Positions 35,421 through 46,691 of a DNA stretch of 64,000 nt are shown in pieces. The notes under the pieces are model-generated. The model ran no database searches. It worked only from the letters and a program-made list of their open reading frames with translations, and had not been told where the DNA came from. Each line of letters starts with the position of its first letter. Within the stretch, counting starts at the first letter, position 1. The position numbers were made by a program, and so were the translations under genes. The DNA comes from Membranipora membranacea (taxonomy: Eukaryota; Bryozoa; Gymnolaemata; Cheilostomatida; Membraniporidae): contig OU612071.1 of assembly GCA_914767715.1 (NCBI GenBank), forward strand, positions 23,371,681 to 23,435,680. The letters are read 5' to 3'.

Positions 35421-37650
35421 CTAGCCTAGCCTAATACCTTCAGAAATGAAGTTGGCAATTACTTTTCAAACCAAAAAACAAATGTCGGACTTCAATCAGA
35501 CTTCGGCATCTTGACAGAGGCAGTCCGTATCATGGCTATTCAAGGCTAGATACCAATTTCCAATCTAAGATTGTATAAAACTGTAGAGCTGATGGTTTTT
35601 TCCATACATTAATGTCTGAAGTTTGTGAAGGAGCTTGGTCAAAGGGTAAGGCTCTGCCAAACTTATTAGTTTTCCAGGTGGGTGGTCAGGATAAAGTCAA
35701 GATATAATATTTTTTCATCAAATGGGTCACATCAAAATCTATTCACTGATTAGGGTTAAATGTGGGTTGAAATCGCATGTTTGTCTCTGTCCGAGGACTG
35801 AGAAAGACAGGTGCCTTAAGGGTGCGGCTGCCATATTTGGCGCCAAGTTACTCTCAGTTTGCAGGCAGGTTGGAGCACATCTGGGACATCAGTTGGGCCC
35901 AGTAGTCAGTAGACTGCAGCAGGATTCGTGAAAGTGAAGTCAAAATATCATTGATTGCATAACCTGGCCTTTATTTAGGTTAGTAACCTGTTGTACCACT
36001 GAATTTAAATTCTAGTCACTGTTAATTAAACTGGTATAGTGCCAAGGAGTAATCCATGAGTGTAATTCTAAATTATACACACTTATCCTATAGTTAACAT
36101 ATTTTTGATCAAATCATCAGTAATTGTCTACTTGTTAAGAAACCAACTTTGAATTATCATATCTCAAATAGCAATATTATCTTACAACAATGAATAATTT
36201 AGATTAACCTGTCAGTTCCAATGCTCAAAAGCAGTGGTATAATTTTCGAAGGAAGCCGAATATTACCTTTGTGTACTTTTAAAGCTCAGAAGATTCGGAT
36301 GAGGGTTTTGTGAACTTTTGTTGTGGATTCTGATTACTCACATTATGTACTGCAGAGTTCACCAAGATTTATATAAATCCGGATCAGGGAGATCTTACTA
36401 TAAGAATTTTGGATGTCAATGACATAAAGACCAATTATAACTATCACCTTGTCCAAAACCAGCAATCATTTGGTCTTTCAATAAGACAGTTATAGTTGAA
36501 AGACCCTTCAGAGTCGTGGCTATCCCTCTCAGGTTATGTCAGAATGTTACAGCCCACATCTCAGCACATATTCGGTGTTATAGTATGTCAGTATCTGATA
36601 AGTAATTATCCATGATTAAATGGTTTAGAGGAGAATTCCCATGTTAGATTTATTGACTCTTGGTGTTGCAAGTGACAAACAGATCTAGCACTCAGACGGA
36701 GTTAGAGAGAATACGGATCCAACTTGATTTAATATAACATTGCAGGGGGGAAAATTCTTGAGAACATTATATTCACACGGGTTTTCCCTCCGGCATCCGA
36801 TGACTGTTTTGCGCATGTTCAAACTGCAGTCTAGGCCTTCATAAAGTCACCTAGACTGAATTCTTATGTTTGAAAACGATGAAAGCTCGCAATTTTAATT
36901 ATTTGGGCCTAAATGAAACACTGTTTTCAGTATCTCATTTCCCTGAACTCAGGGAGTTGCCTTTCTTGATAGAAATCAGCGCCACAATTGCTGTGCTGCA
37001 AATATATTGTTTGTCACCAGACTATCCTACAGGTAGAATGAACTGATCTGAGGCCCAGCAAAAAATTTTATTCTTACTGTAGATTTATAACAATATATCA
37101 CATAATGCTGAGTTGTCTTCCTTTTGAACATGGGGACATAATTACAACTCCTTCTATCAGATTATTCTGTGAAACCTCAAGAATTAAATCCTTGCGGCAT
37201 CATTCAACAAGTTAGCGTATCCCAATAACTGTCATATAATCATTTGATGGTCTTATAACATCACTCAAAAATCGTAAATGTTTATTGGATTGACACCAAC
37301 AATTATTGCTTCGATACAAGTTTGATTAGCTGATGTGAAGTTCTTTATTCTGTGAGTGAGTTAGGAAGTAAGTAAAAGCTATATTTTGAGTAATTTGAGT
37401 GGCACAGTACTATATTGAAGTTAAAGTTTGGATTCGGCAAAAAACAAAAGGGCAGCTATTTGTTTTAAAAAATAGGTCAAGTTTAAAAATGACACGAGAT
37501 GATGTTAAAAGCATAAATGTCAAGCTCAGTTCTATGGTGGCATAAAAATTGAATTCAAATTTAGTAATAAACATTGGTTCATTTAAGGTATTCATTTTTC
37601 ATTTTTCTCTTGCTCAGTTGAGAAATTTATCATCGCTGTGAATCACAAGA
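35421..37650. other. Non-coding stretch
   Basis: No supported gene, RNA or repeat. The last ~50 bp may include the 3' UTR of the minus-strand peptide gene that follows. Confidence 0.45.
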
Positions 37651-37655
37651 ATATA

Positions 37656-38459
37656 TTAACGTCTCTTTCCAGTCCACTTATACCCGATACTTGCTAATCC
37701 CGTACTGGGAGAGTACCCAGTGTGCCAGCTGTGACGCCCGTTGTTAGATGAACCACCAATACCAATAGATACAGCATCATGAGGAGATCTGCCTGCCCAC
37801 CAGTTATTGCCAAGTCTGAATCTAATATGAGAAAATGTGGTCGATAATAATTTTGAAATCAAGATGATTCGATATTTTTTGAATTGATCGCCACACACAC
37901 AAAAATAGCAATATTTCGACCTCGTTTCATCTACCAACCTCACGTCACAGTGTAGATTCTCTTCACCGCAGCAGGCTGTTAATGTAACCTCAAGTGAAGA
38001 CAAACTTGTTATACAGTTCAGAAAATACTTAGTTATCAACAAATAAAATACTTACTGGGAAGTTGGGAAGTTCCTAGAAAAATAAAATAAAACCAGGGTC
38101 ACTACCACTACAAGGATTCATAGAACTTTGAGCATCAACTTCTTAAAATCTGATTTTAATCAACTTAGTAACCAAACTACTATCTAGGTTATCAACTATT
38201 AATAAACTTGAAGATCGTCATGCAAATCTCGTGAACAATAATTCATCACAATTATTACCTAAGTAGGTAATAATATAAGTATACATAAAAGTTCATTTGT
38301 CAGTGCATAGGAAGAAGATCACAGTTTTGTTTGGAAGAATGCTAGATCAAAATCTACTCACCAGTCGAAAGACTGTCGCTTTGATCTCTTCAGGGGTTGA
38401 GCAGAACTTATAACAATTAGCGCAACGAAAGTGATACAGAATAGTTTAAGTATCTCCAT
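37656..38459 (-). CDS. Three-exon gene for a small secreted basic peptide (93 aa)
   Basis: Exons (minus): 38459-38362, an 18-nt micro-exon 38073-38056, and 37821-37656. All junctions are GT-AG (g|gtgagt, tttctag, ca|gtaagt, catattag) and every intron is phase 2, so the frame is continuous. Exon 1 starts with a signal peptide (MEILKLFCITFVALIVISSA), then QPLKRSKR, a furin-type dibasic site. The mature part begins QSFDW and is rich in Gly, Ser, Trp and basic residues (LGNNWWAGRSP, SIGIGGSSNNGRHSWHTGY, ASIGYKWTGKRR). The mature part has no cysteine. The family is not recognised. The alternation of small and aromatic residues suggests beta strands, as in Gly-rich antimicrobial peptides, but that role is only a hypothesis. 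A tempting Cys-rich frame in the second intron (CCGEENLHCDV) cannot be joined in phase. Confidence 0.7.
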
Positions 38460-38535
38460 ATTGTTTTTAGTACTGAACTTTAATATAGAAGTCACTCTGT
38501 ACAATGGTGTGTGGTTTGCTCTGAGTGAGTTGCTG

Positions 38536-38544
38536 CCTTTTATA
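38536..38544 (-). promoter_or_regulatory. TATA box of the secreted-peptide gene
   Basis: The minus strand reads TATAAAAGG here, 77 bp upstream of the ATG of the peptide gene. A start site ~30 bp downstream would leave a 5' UTR of roughly 45-50 bp. A strong TATA box fits an inducible or tissue-specific secreted product. Confidence 0.6.
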
Positions 38545-38599
38545 TTAAAAATACGAGGAAGTTTTGATAACAATGTGATCTGTCAAGATTTAATCGGTA

Positions 38600-40890
38600 A
38601 TGGCGGTTAGTGCAAGCATTCAAATTCTATGCCCTCTATTTGACCTCAACAACACAACTTGCTGTCAAAATTATCTTCTGCTATGTTTGTTATCACAAGT
38701 CCAGTTTTTCCTGGTGATGTGGTTTCACTCTAATTTTCAGCTAAATGGAGATTGGTAACCTCAAAATAAATCTGTAAAAAAAGTCAAACAATTTATGGGA
38801 TGGAGGGAAATCACACGCGTGTTGATACATGGAGCGGCAAAATATTTGCTCCCTAGAGTGACGTTATGTCTGTCCAACAGAGGGAATGCCATAATAATCT
38901 AATTCCAGAGAAGCGCTCCACAGAGTTTTGATCATCTAACATACATAGGACGGTTTGATATTGATATGGTAGATGGGAGAAGATGCCTCTGAAAGAAAAC
39001 TATGACATCCTGAGAATGGAATGGAATATTCTCAGATCGAGCCTGCAGAATTTTGCTGCATTACTGAGGCTTAGTGAAGCCTAGTTCTTAGATGACCCGA
39101 CAACCTTTGGGTGGTATAGAGCTTTACTTACCATTCAGTAATGTTCATAAGTTTATAACACATTGATTGTGGTATCATGTTGGCCAGTTGGATTGGGGGG
39201 GTGGGGGTGGGTTGTGGACAAATGATAATGATGCAACATTTCCTTCACTTCATATTAACCAAGTCTCACCCTGTGGTCACACTAATTGGTGAGGCATTGC
39301 TCTTGGGCATTTGTGATACCCTACATAGCTTCCAATGATCATTTTCATGTCTGCATTACAAAGATCAATGGAGTGTCGTGTTTTCTCAGCCACACTTGTT
39401 TTGTCCACAAAAGTTCTCACTTTTCCTTATTCTTTGGTTTAAACCTAACTATCAAAAATACTAGGGCTGCTAATTGATATAATGGAGTGTGGTATTTCTA
39501 ATACAAGGAAATTATTTGAAACAATAATAAATTGCATCATACATGGTTTTACGTACAAGATATTTCTGATCACATAGCTAAGTAATCTGTTTATGGTAGT
39601 CTGGTATTGGTAGCTGTCACTGCCAATTTACAAGAAACATTTGGAATAAGTCCCTTTATTCCAAAGATGCACACTTGTGTAACATATAGGACCACTGAAT
39701 GCTGAATAAGTAGAAGCAGTGGGGCTCAGATCATTTTTCTTTTCCCCCTATTTTCATAACTTGATGATTTGAACTTGGAAAAATGCTATAGTCTCTCCCA
39801 TTGTCAATGGCACAGAATTGATTTGAACTTGCCATTTATTTGTGGTTTTCTTGTGGGGAGATCACAAATTTTTCAAATGTATTTATGTGATCATGAAAAA
39901 TAACTAATGTATGTTGGGGGTCTGCTGGCATGTAGTAGGTTTTTATTGGAACTTAGACTTAAAAGCCAACGATACTCTGTTGAGGAGGATATTTGTTTTC
40001 TTAAACATCCGAGCACAATAAAATGGTAAATATATAATTCTAATGTGCTGTTGGATTTCTGCACCCCGACCTAGTAAATGAAAAATGGATGATGTATGAA
40101 TATCGTACACTAGTATGCTATCAATTTTTTACCCCAAATTCTCAAGCATAGACTTAGACTTACATTCTCAATTATTATAACACATGACAGTAGCCATTTA
40201 GCAGGAAACAATCTGATGTTGTTGGTTCAAATCTTTATGACAGAAATTATTTCTGATTTTGCTCAGGCGATCCATTCATCTCATCTAGGCTTCTTCTGAT
40301 CAGGTCCCAACCAGTAAACACCCCCAATGCTCAGCCTCATTGATAAAGTGTAGCAGGGCAGATACTAACAGATCTGTGGAATAGTACAGTGAGATAAAAC
40401 CCCGTATGCAGGTAAGCAAAAATTTGCACCCTGTATGCAGAGACGTCACATCTCAAGGATTAGGAGCGGACAACAAAATAACCAACATTCATTTCGGTGC
40501 AACCTCATAGCTTTGAACAAGAAAACTGACCTGATTTGCACAGGGACATTTGTGACTAATATAATCAATTTCCAAGTTGAAAAACAAAGAGTCTATAAGA
40601 ATCTAGAGCATGTTGTCTCCCCTGTGACAGATTAATACAAAGTTAGCTTTGATATGAATTCCATCGACTGAAACTCTCCTGAGCTAATGTCAGGAGTAAA
40701 CATTGCAGCCTAATGACATATCCAGAGTTATCGTTTCATAAACAAATTCACCACTCAATAGCAGGATTGGTTGTGAAAAATGAGTTATTTCATTGGTAGC
40801 ACCATTGCGTCATATATTGCGACAGTAAACGCTAAATATTCTATCAAACTTAAAGCAACATAATTATTGATGTTTTCACATAATCTTCAG
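38600..40890. other. Non-coding stretch
   Basis: No gene is supported. A G-rich tract at about 39194-39212 (ggggggg, ggggg, ggg separated by t) could form a G-quadruplex. One + frame at 40435-40635 is open for 66 codons without recognisable motifs. Confidence 0.45.
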
Positions 40891-40897
40891 AATTTAC

Positions 40898-41210
40898 CTG
40901 GGCTGAAGTTGATCTAGGTGATCCTTAGCGAGATCATGAAATGTAAAACAAACCAAAGGCATTTCTTCGGTAGGTTTCACTGATTCTGTTGCAATTATAG
41001 ACCTACTTATTATTAGTAGGTCTATGGTTGCAATACAGTTTGATGTTCTCTCCACTTTTCCAGTAGTGCCATACAAAAGAAAATAGCCGTCAGCAAATTC
41101 AGGATTGATAATTGATGTAATTGATGTTTTGGTTTGGTCAACAACAGGTTCCACAAAGGGGTACGCTTGATTTTGTACAAATGGCTCCTCGGCACTCTTT
41201 TTAATTTCTT
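40898..41210 (-). CDS. Putative internal exon, unrecognised
   Basis: The minus strand is open for about 104 codons between an acceptor-like tgcaaag and a good donor (cccag|gtaaat). The product includes KKSAEEPFVQNQAYPFVEPV, FADGYFLLYGTTGKVERTSN and PLVCFTFHDLAKDHLDQLQP. The start needs one base from the previous exon and the end leaves two. The start phase fits the open end of the coiled-coil membrane gene at 45558, which would give a ~4.3 kb intron containing the LINE, but this link is speculative. No family recognised. Confidence 0.4.
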
Positions 41211-43236
41211 CTTTGCATTAAAAATCGGCAGAACATCGCTCGAAAACTGGTACGAGAATTGGTTCTCAACATTGATCTCTTCTATATTGTAGCAGAGGGT
41301 GTATTACCATCTGTCAATTGGAATTGATGACATCCAAGTGTGTAAGAAAATCAAATAAGGTATGCAGCGCTGCAAAATAAAATCCATTGGTTAAATAGTT
41401 CATCCTTGTCCTGTAAAGTAACTGACATCACATTTTTCCTGGTCCTGTGGTCAAATCTGTAATAAGAATGCAAATATTCAACTACTGCTGCTGAATTAGA
41501 CCCGGGGTTGTGGTTTAGATGGTATCAGTAAGTGAGGAAATAACCTTGACAATGTCAAAAGAAACTGGATAACTGGATTTGACTGGTTGACTACAGAATA
41601 GGTAGCAGAATTGTTCATAGCCATCCATCACTTAACTTTGCAGCATGCCTGATCTCCTTAGTGAGAGGGTCGCACACAGAGAACAATAAGGGATTGTGTA
41701 TTCTATGATAAGCTACCTGCATATTTAAGGAAGGCCCGACTGAACTGGGCATAGGTATCATTGAGATCCTTCATAGAAAGCCTAGCTCTATTTGTTAATT
41801 GTTATTGGAGATTAACAGTAATCTTGTTATTGTTGGCAATCCTTTCAACATGATCAGAACCTACCGAGCAATGGCTAGATAAATTATAAATCTTTACCAA
41901 CAGGTGAAGCACACTCTGCCCAGCCTTTTTCAATCAATCTCAATATTATGTAATAAAAGATGGATGTAGTGTGTAACATTGAGGTTGCTGAATTTCGCTC
42001 AAGTAATGAAAGAGATTCAATCATCAAATCTATTCAACTCATTGCGAGGCCTGTTGCTTGGTCCAGACGCAATGAAGTGTATCGTATAAACCAGCTGTGT
42101 CGCCGAAGCTGTATTAACTTTGCCTACATCAAACTATGTCATCATTGATTCACAGGCATCTGATCATCAAGCACCTTGATTGTATGATGAGATAGATCAC
42201 ATTGAACAAGTTCTTGTGGATCTTGTTCTCCCTGCAATTTCACAAAAACAGCTATTTTCAGATATGGTATACATGTTTAACCCAAACAGCTATTTCATAA
42301 TAGTTAATCCTAATTATTTGATGTTTTATGTAGCTCTGAGTGGTATTAGGAAAGATTTGTGTTACGGCTTGTAAATTAAAAGTAACCTTATCAAAATCAT
42401 GGTAGGGCTGCTGGGTGCCATGATTTTCAATTTTTACAGACAGCAGACAATCACTGTGTGGCGGCTGGAAATAACAACCCACCGCAAAGCAGATTTATAA
42501 ACTTGTATGTCTTAATTTAAACATTCATTATTTATCTACTTTGGCATCTTTTAATTCCTTGTTTTTCAAAAAATAGCTAAACCACAAACAGATGGATAGA
42601 CATAAACATTTGCCTGCACCCAGGGTTATTTTATGATTAGCCAGAAACCTGCAGAATAAGGAAAAGTGCAATATACTGCAGACAAATGGAATGAGTACAT
42701 TCACCAAATAAATCCATTGGCCTTGATTATGCTGCCCTGCTGACTTTATTTGGAGCAGAAGGCTACAAGGAAAAGACCACTGTGAAACACAATCGGGATT
42801 GACGGATGTGCTTAATATCATTATTTACCTTTTTTTTTTGTTTCAAGCATACTTCATTAGTTAAACATGTTTTCCTTCGATCTAGTATTATTACGAGAAT
42901 GCAACAATGCTTATATCTGTGGACTCACATGATTATCGATTGCTGCCTGGTATTCAATTTAGTTACGACAATCACATTATGCTTCAATATAAAATCTGCC
43001 GAAGGATCAATCAAGCTCTGTCAAGGCCGATGATTCTAATCATATCTAAGATTTAGCTACACAATAACCCAGAGTATATCTTAGCAATGTCTTGCTAAAT
43101 CTCCTATTGTAGCCACTCCCCTGTTGACTTTGTGATCAGATGTCAATTACCAAGCTTGTTTGGCATTTCCTTCACATTACCATAACATCAATATTAGAAA
43201 TAAAGAACAATAATAATTATAATAATAACAATAATA
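41211..43236. other. Non-coding, probably intronic
   Basis: No supported feature. If the exons at 41 and 45 kb belong to one gene this is part of its intron. Short open frames (for example + 41960-42148) lack motifs. Confidence 0.4.
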
Positions 43237-45205
43237 ATAGCGCCAGTAGTGGATTGGCCTTAACCGGCATCCACTAATATCGGCTTGGTGCCCGACGCTT
43301 CGCTGGACCTAAGGGAGAAAATCCTGACAGAAAATCCCTACTGCTGAGTGGGACAGATTCTTCAATCATCAGCTAAGGGAGCTAACCCTGGCAGAAAACA
43401 AACTCATATCTCATGATGAATACAACAAGTACAATACAGAGTAAGGGCGTGAATGAGGGGGAGAGCAATGCTCGATCTGTCTCGCCTGGCAGGCTACCTG
43501 TGGTGAACCAGGCAGGAGTCGGTCGTCATTCTACTACTGGCGAAGTAAGACCAGCAACTCAGCGAATGAGCTATACTAGGGAAGATAACATCAAAATTAT
43601 GGAGTGCTACTATTCTAGTGAGCCAATGAGGAGAGGATACATGTCAAGGATGGCAAAGATATGGCAAGATCGAGGGGGATTTGAACTCACGGAGAGCAGA
43701 ATATCGATGCAGGCAAGGACGATTATCAGAAAGGAATGGCTTACAAAGGAGGAATTGGATGATATCAGGATAAGAGAGACTGAAGGTCAGGGAGCACCGG
43801 CAATGGAAAAAGGACAGACGACTGTTGAAGTGATACCACCGAGTGTACTAGAACGCATTTACCAAGGTTGTAGAAGATAATATGACCATCCAGTGAGACA
43901 AGAAGACATCATGACAGAGGGCAGATTATCAGATGAGAAAAGGGAATTAGTTGAGGAAATCAAATTACAGAGAGGAAGGCTGCAGATGGGTAGAGAAAAG
44001 TTTACTAACATCAGGCATATAGACAGAAGGAAGATAGTGGAAGAACTAAGCAAGATCAATGAGGTGATAAAACATGTTCCAATTGATAACATCACTGAAC
44101 TGAATGATACATTTTACGCGAGTGCAGCAATTGTCACAAAGAAGTTGGCAAAGAACTGGAATGAGTAGAAAGAAGAACCACCATCGAAAAAGAGACTGAA
44201 AGCAAAGGTGATGGAGTTAAGGAAAGATATAAGCAGAGTAGTGCAAGCAAGAAACAAACCACACAATGATGGATTTAGAAGAAGGATAGAAGTGAAACAC
44301 AACATCAAACGCAAGGGATACCAACTCGTGGGAGAGGAGTTAAAACAAAGATTGAAGGCAACAGCAGCAAAGATCAAAAGATATGATGACAGAGTAAAGC
44401 AGTACCAACAAAACAGAGTGTTTGAGAACAACCAGAAGAGATTTTATAATGACATACAGAGTAATTTGGAGGGTGAGAATGAAATACCAGATGGTGAGGA
44501 ATCCAAGGACTTCTGGACAAGGATTTGGGGACATGCGACTGAACATGATGGAAAAGCACCGTAGATAGACCGAGTCAGAAGAAAATTGGAAGGAATACAT
44601 CAGGGTGAGATAATCATTACAGAAAACGCGCTCAAAAGAGCACTAGTGAAATTACCAAACTGGAAGGCTCCGGGCCCAGACTCTGTACAGGGATTCTAAA
44701 TGAAAAATATGACCAACCTGCACAGAAAGCTTGTTATAAATACCTGAATGAATGCCTGGAGACAGCACAGACACCCAGCTGGATGACAACCGGAAGGACT
44801 GTTCTGATTCAAAAAGACAAGACCAAAGGGACAGCACAGGGGAACTACAGACCCATAACCTGCTTACCTATTGTATGGAAGCTGATGACCTCAATGGTGG
44901 CTGAAGAGATCTATAGACACCTGGAGGAGAATGATCTCATCGGAGAAGAACAGAAGGGATGTAGATCTGGGTATAAGGGAACTAAAGACCACTTGATGAT
45001 GGATAAGGTGATAGTGAAGGATTGTAAGAACAGGAAAATTGGTTTAGCCATGGGCTGGATAGACTACCAGAAGGCGTACGATTTAGTACCGCACTCATGG
45101 ATCATTGAGACACTGAGAATGGTAGGGGTGGATGAGAAAGCTTGGAGATTCCTTGAGACGAGCACCACCTTTTGGTTGTTACTCTCTGAGACATTCCAGG
45201 CTCCT
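43237..45205 (+). mobile_element. Decayed LINE with 5' end kept and 3' end lost
   Basis: The + frames, broken by stops and shifts, follow the order of a non-LTR element. First is a leader with GC-rich segments (about 43244-43310). Next comes an N-terminal domain at 43413-43877 with a Myb-like pattern (YTREDNIKIMECYYSSEP ... RGYMSRMAKIWQDRGGFEL). Linker and coiled regions lie at 43893-44560, with NWKAPGPDSVQGF near 44660. The reverse transcriptase start is at 44783-45170 (GNYRPITCLPIVWKLM, EEQKGCRSGYKGTKDHL, WIDYQKAYDLVPHSW). The similarity stops before the catalytic Y-x-D-D motif, so the palm core, any endonuclease and the 3' tail are missing. Not functional. Clade not assigned. Confidence 0.85.
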
Positions 45206-45557
45206 GTTGTTTCAAGATTAATAGATTAACAGCAGTTTATTGACAGTGAATCAAAAGCTGATTGATGTGTTTTCACATCTTTGATGGGTCACAAGGTCAG
45301 AAATGACCAGAATTTTTTTGAAAAACAGGAATTTGCTAGCATATTTCATAAAAGGAGAGGGTGGCGTAATACAGCCCAATAAAATTGGAAGCAAATAACG
45401 CTGAAATCTTGGCAAGTATCAGCCTCTGAGTTAAAGACAAACATTTTGGCCAATTGATATTTTTTGGCAGGTCTGAATAGTGAGCAGTAGAAAAGTATGA
45501 ACCTGAAAAACCTTGACCTATTGAGCCATAGAAAAACACATCAGTTAAGACTCTCAC

Positions 45558-46691
45558 CTGCCAGTAAAGTCTGCTGTAGTACGTTTGAACCGACCGTAAG
45601 TTTACTTTGGATACGTGTAAAGAAGTCTGAAATCTCAAACTGCCCATTTGTCATCTGCTGAGTTAAACTGTTCAGACATGCAGTCTGGATACTCAGACTC
45701 TGCCTCAGTATCTGAGCGGTAGACTTGAGAAGCTGTAGGTTATCACCGTTAGCTCTGACATCAGTGTTAGTCTGTATGATCAGTTGTGTGGTGTGGTTTA
45801 CAGTTTGGAGCAGACCTCTGATCTCAGTAGATAGTGATAGAAGTTCCTGATTATCAGATAAGGTCTGGTTCATGTATGTGCCGATACTGGAGTGAGCCTC
45901 TCCTCGTCCTGTGCAACGATTGTGCTGGCTGGTCTTCGCCTCGGACTGGACCGCACCCGAACTCGCTTCATCCTCTGTAAATATGGCAACACTCATTAGT
46001 GGTCAAGACAGCACAGAGATTACATCACCAGTCATGAATCAAGAGCAATCCTTCACAAAATTTCGATTTGATTGGTCCAGGGATCCTCCCTGATTGATCA
46101 ATGCTAAAAACACTAGTTATCCCCTCTTTTCAATTAGGTAGGCAACTCCTACCTGGTCTACAATATTTTAAGGATTTTTGCGCTATTTGAATGAGTTATA
46201 TAGTTATCAATTATTTCTTGGACATGCATTGTTCCAGTTTCACACTTTAGAGCTTACCTGCTGGCTGAGGGTAGTGAGTTGTCCCCTCATATCCTTCATC
46301 TCACTTACTACATAGATCAGAGTGACTACTGTAGACACACATGTTATTATCAGTAGTAAGACTACTACAATCACAGCTGGTCTGCTGAAGATAACACAAG
46401 GATTGTCTCTTCTTCTTCTACTATAACCTGTAGAAGTTAAGTAATGGCTGGGTTCAGTTTATTAGTTTTCAGGTTTGTGCTGTTATGATGGGGTTGAGCT
46501 GAAGGAAGGCGAAAAATCGAGCGCTTCTATAAACTCTAACTTCTTGCCCAGCTAAATTTTCTGCTAGATTGTTCCATTCTAAAGATGCTTAGTAACTTAC
46601 TGGTGGGTTTAGAATAGCTTGAGCTGGTGCTGCATTCCTCAGAGGCAAAAGGCTCATCAAACCCGTCTCCGTCCAGATGGAAAGTCTCCAT
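45558..46691 (-). CDS. Type II membrane protein with coiled-coil ectodomain (5' exons)
   Basis: Exons (minus): 46691-46601, 46427-46258 and 45972-45558, all GT-AG. Exon 1 gives an acidic N-terminus (METFHLDGDGFDEPFASEEC). Exon 2 joins in phase 1 and gives YSRRRRDN, then a ~23-residue hydrophobic segment (AVIVVVLLLIITCVSTVVTL), then SEMKDMRGQLTTLSQQ. Basic residues before the membrane segment and no signal peptide predict a type II orientation. Exon 3 is a ~138-residue Gln/Leu/Ser-rich, probably coiled-coil ectodomain with N-glycosylation sites (NQT, NHT). It keeps the frame only if the second AG of a cagag acceptor is used. Exon 3 ends at a donor (ggcag|gtgaga), so a further domain is expected downstream. 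Family not recognised. A lectin-type C-terminal head would be a typical ending but is not seen. Confidence 0.65.

Noticed and set aside
37860-37990. Cys-rich exon (CCGEENLHCDV) in the secreted-peptide gene
   Set aside because: It cannot join either neighbouring exon in phase 2 without a stop, while the flanking exons join each other cleanly.
40998-41024. 10-bp palindrome tagacctact/agtaggtcta
   Set aside because: It is short and lies inside a putative coding exon, so it is likely chance.
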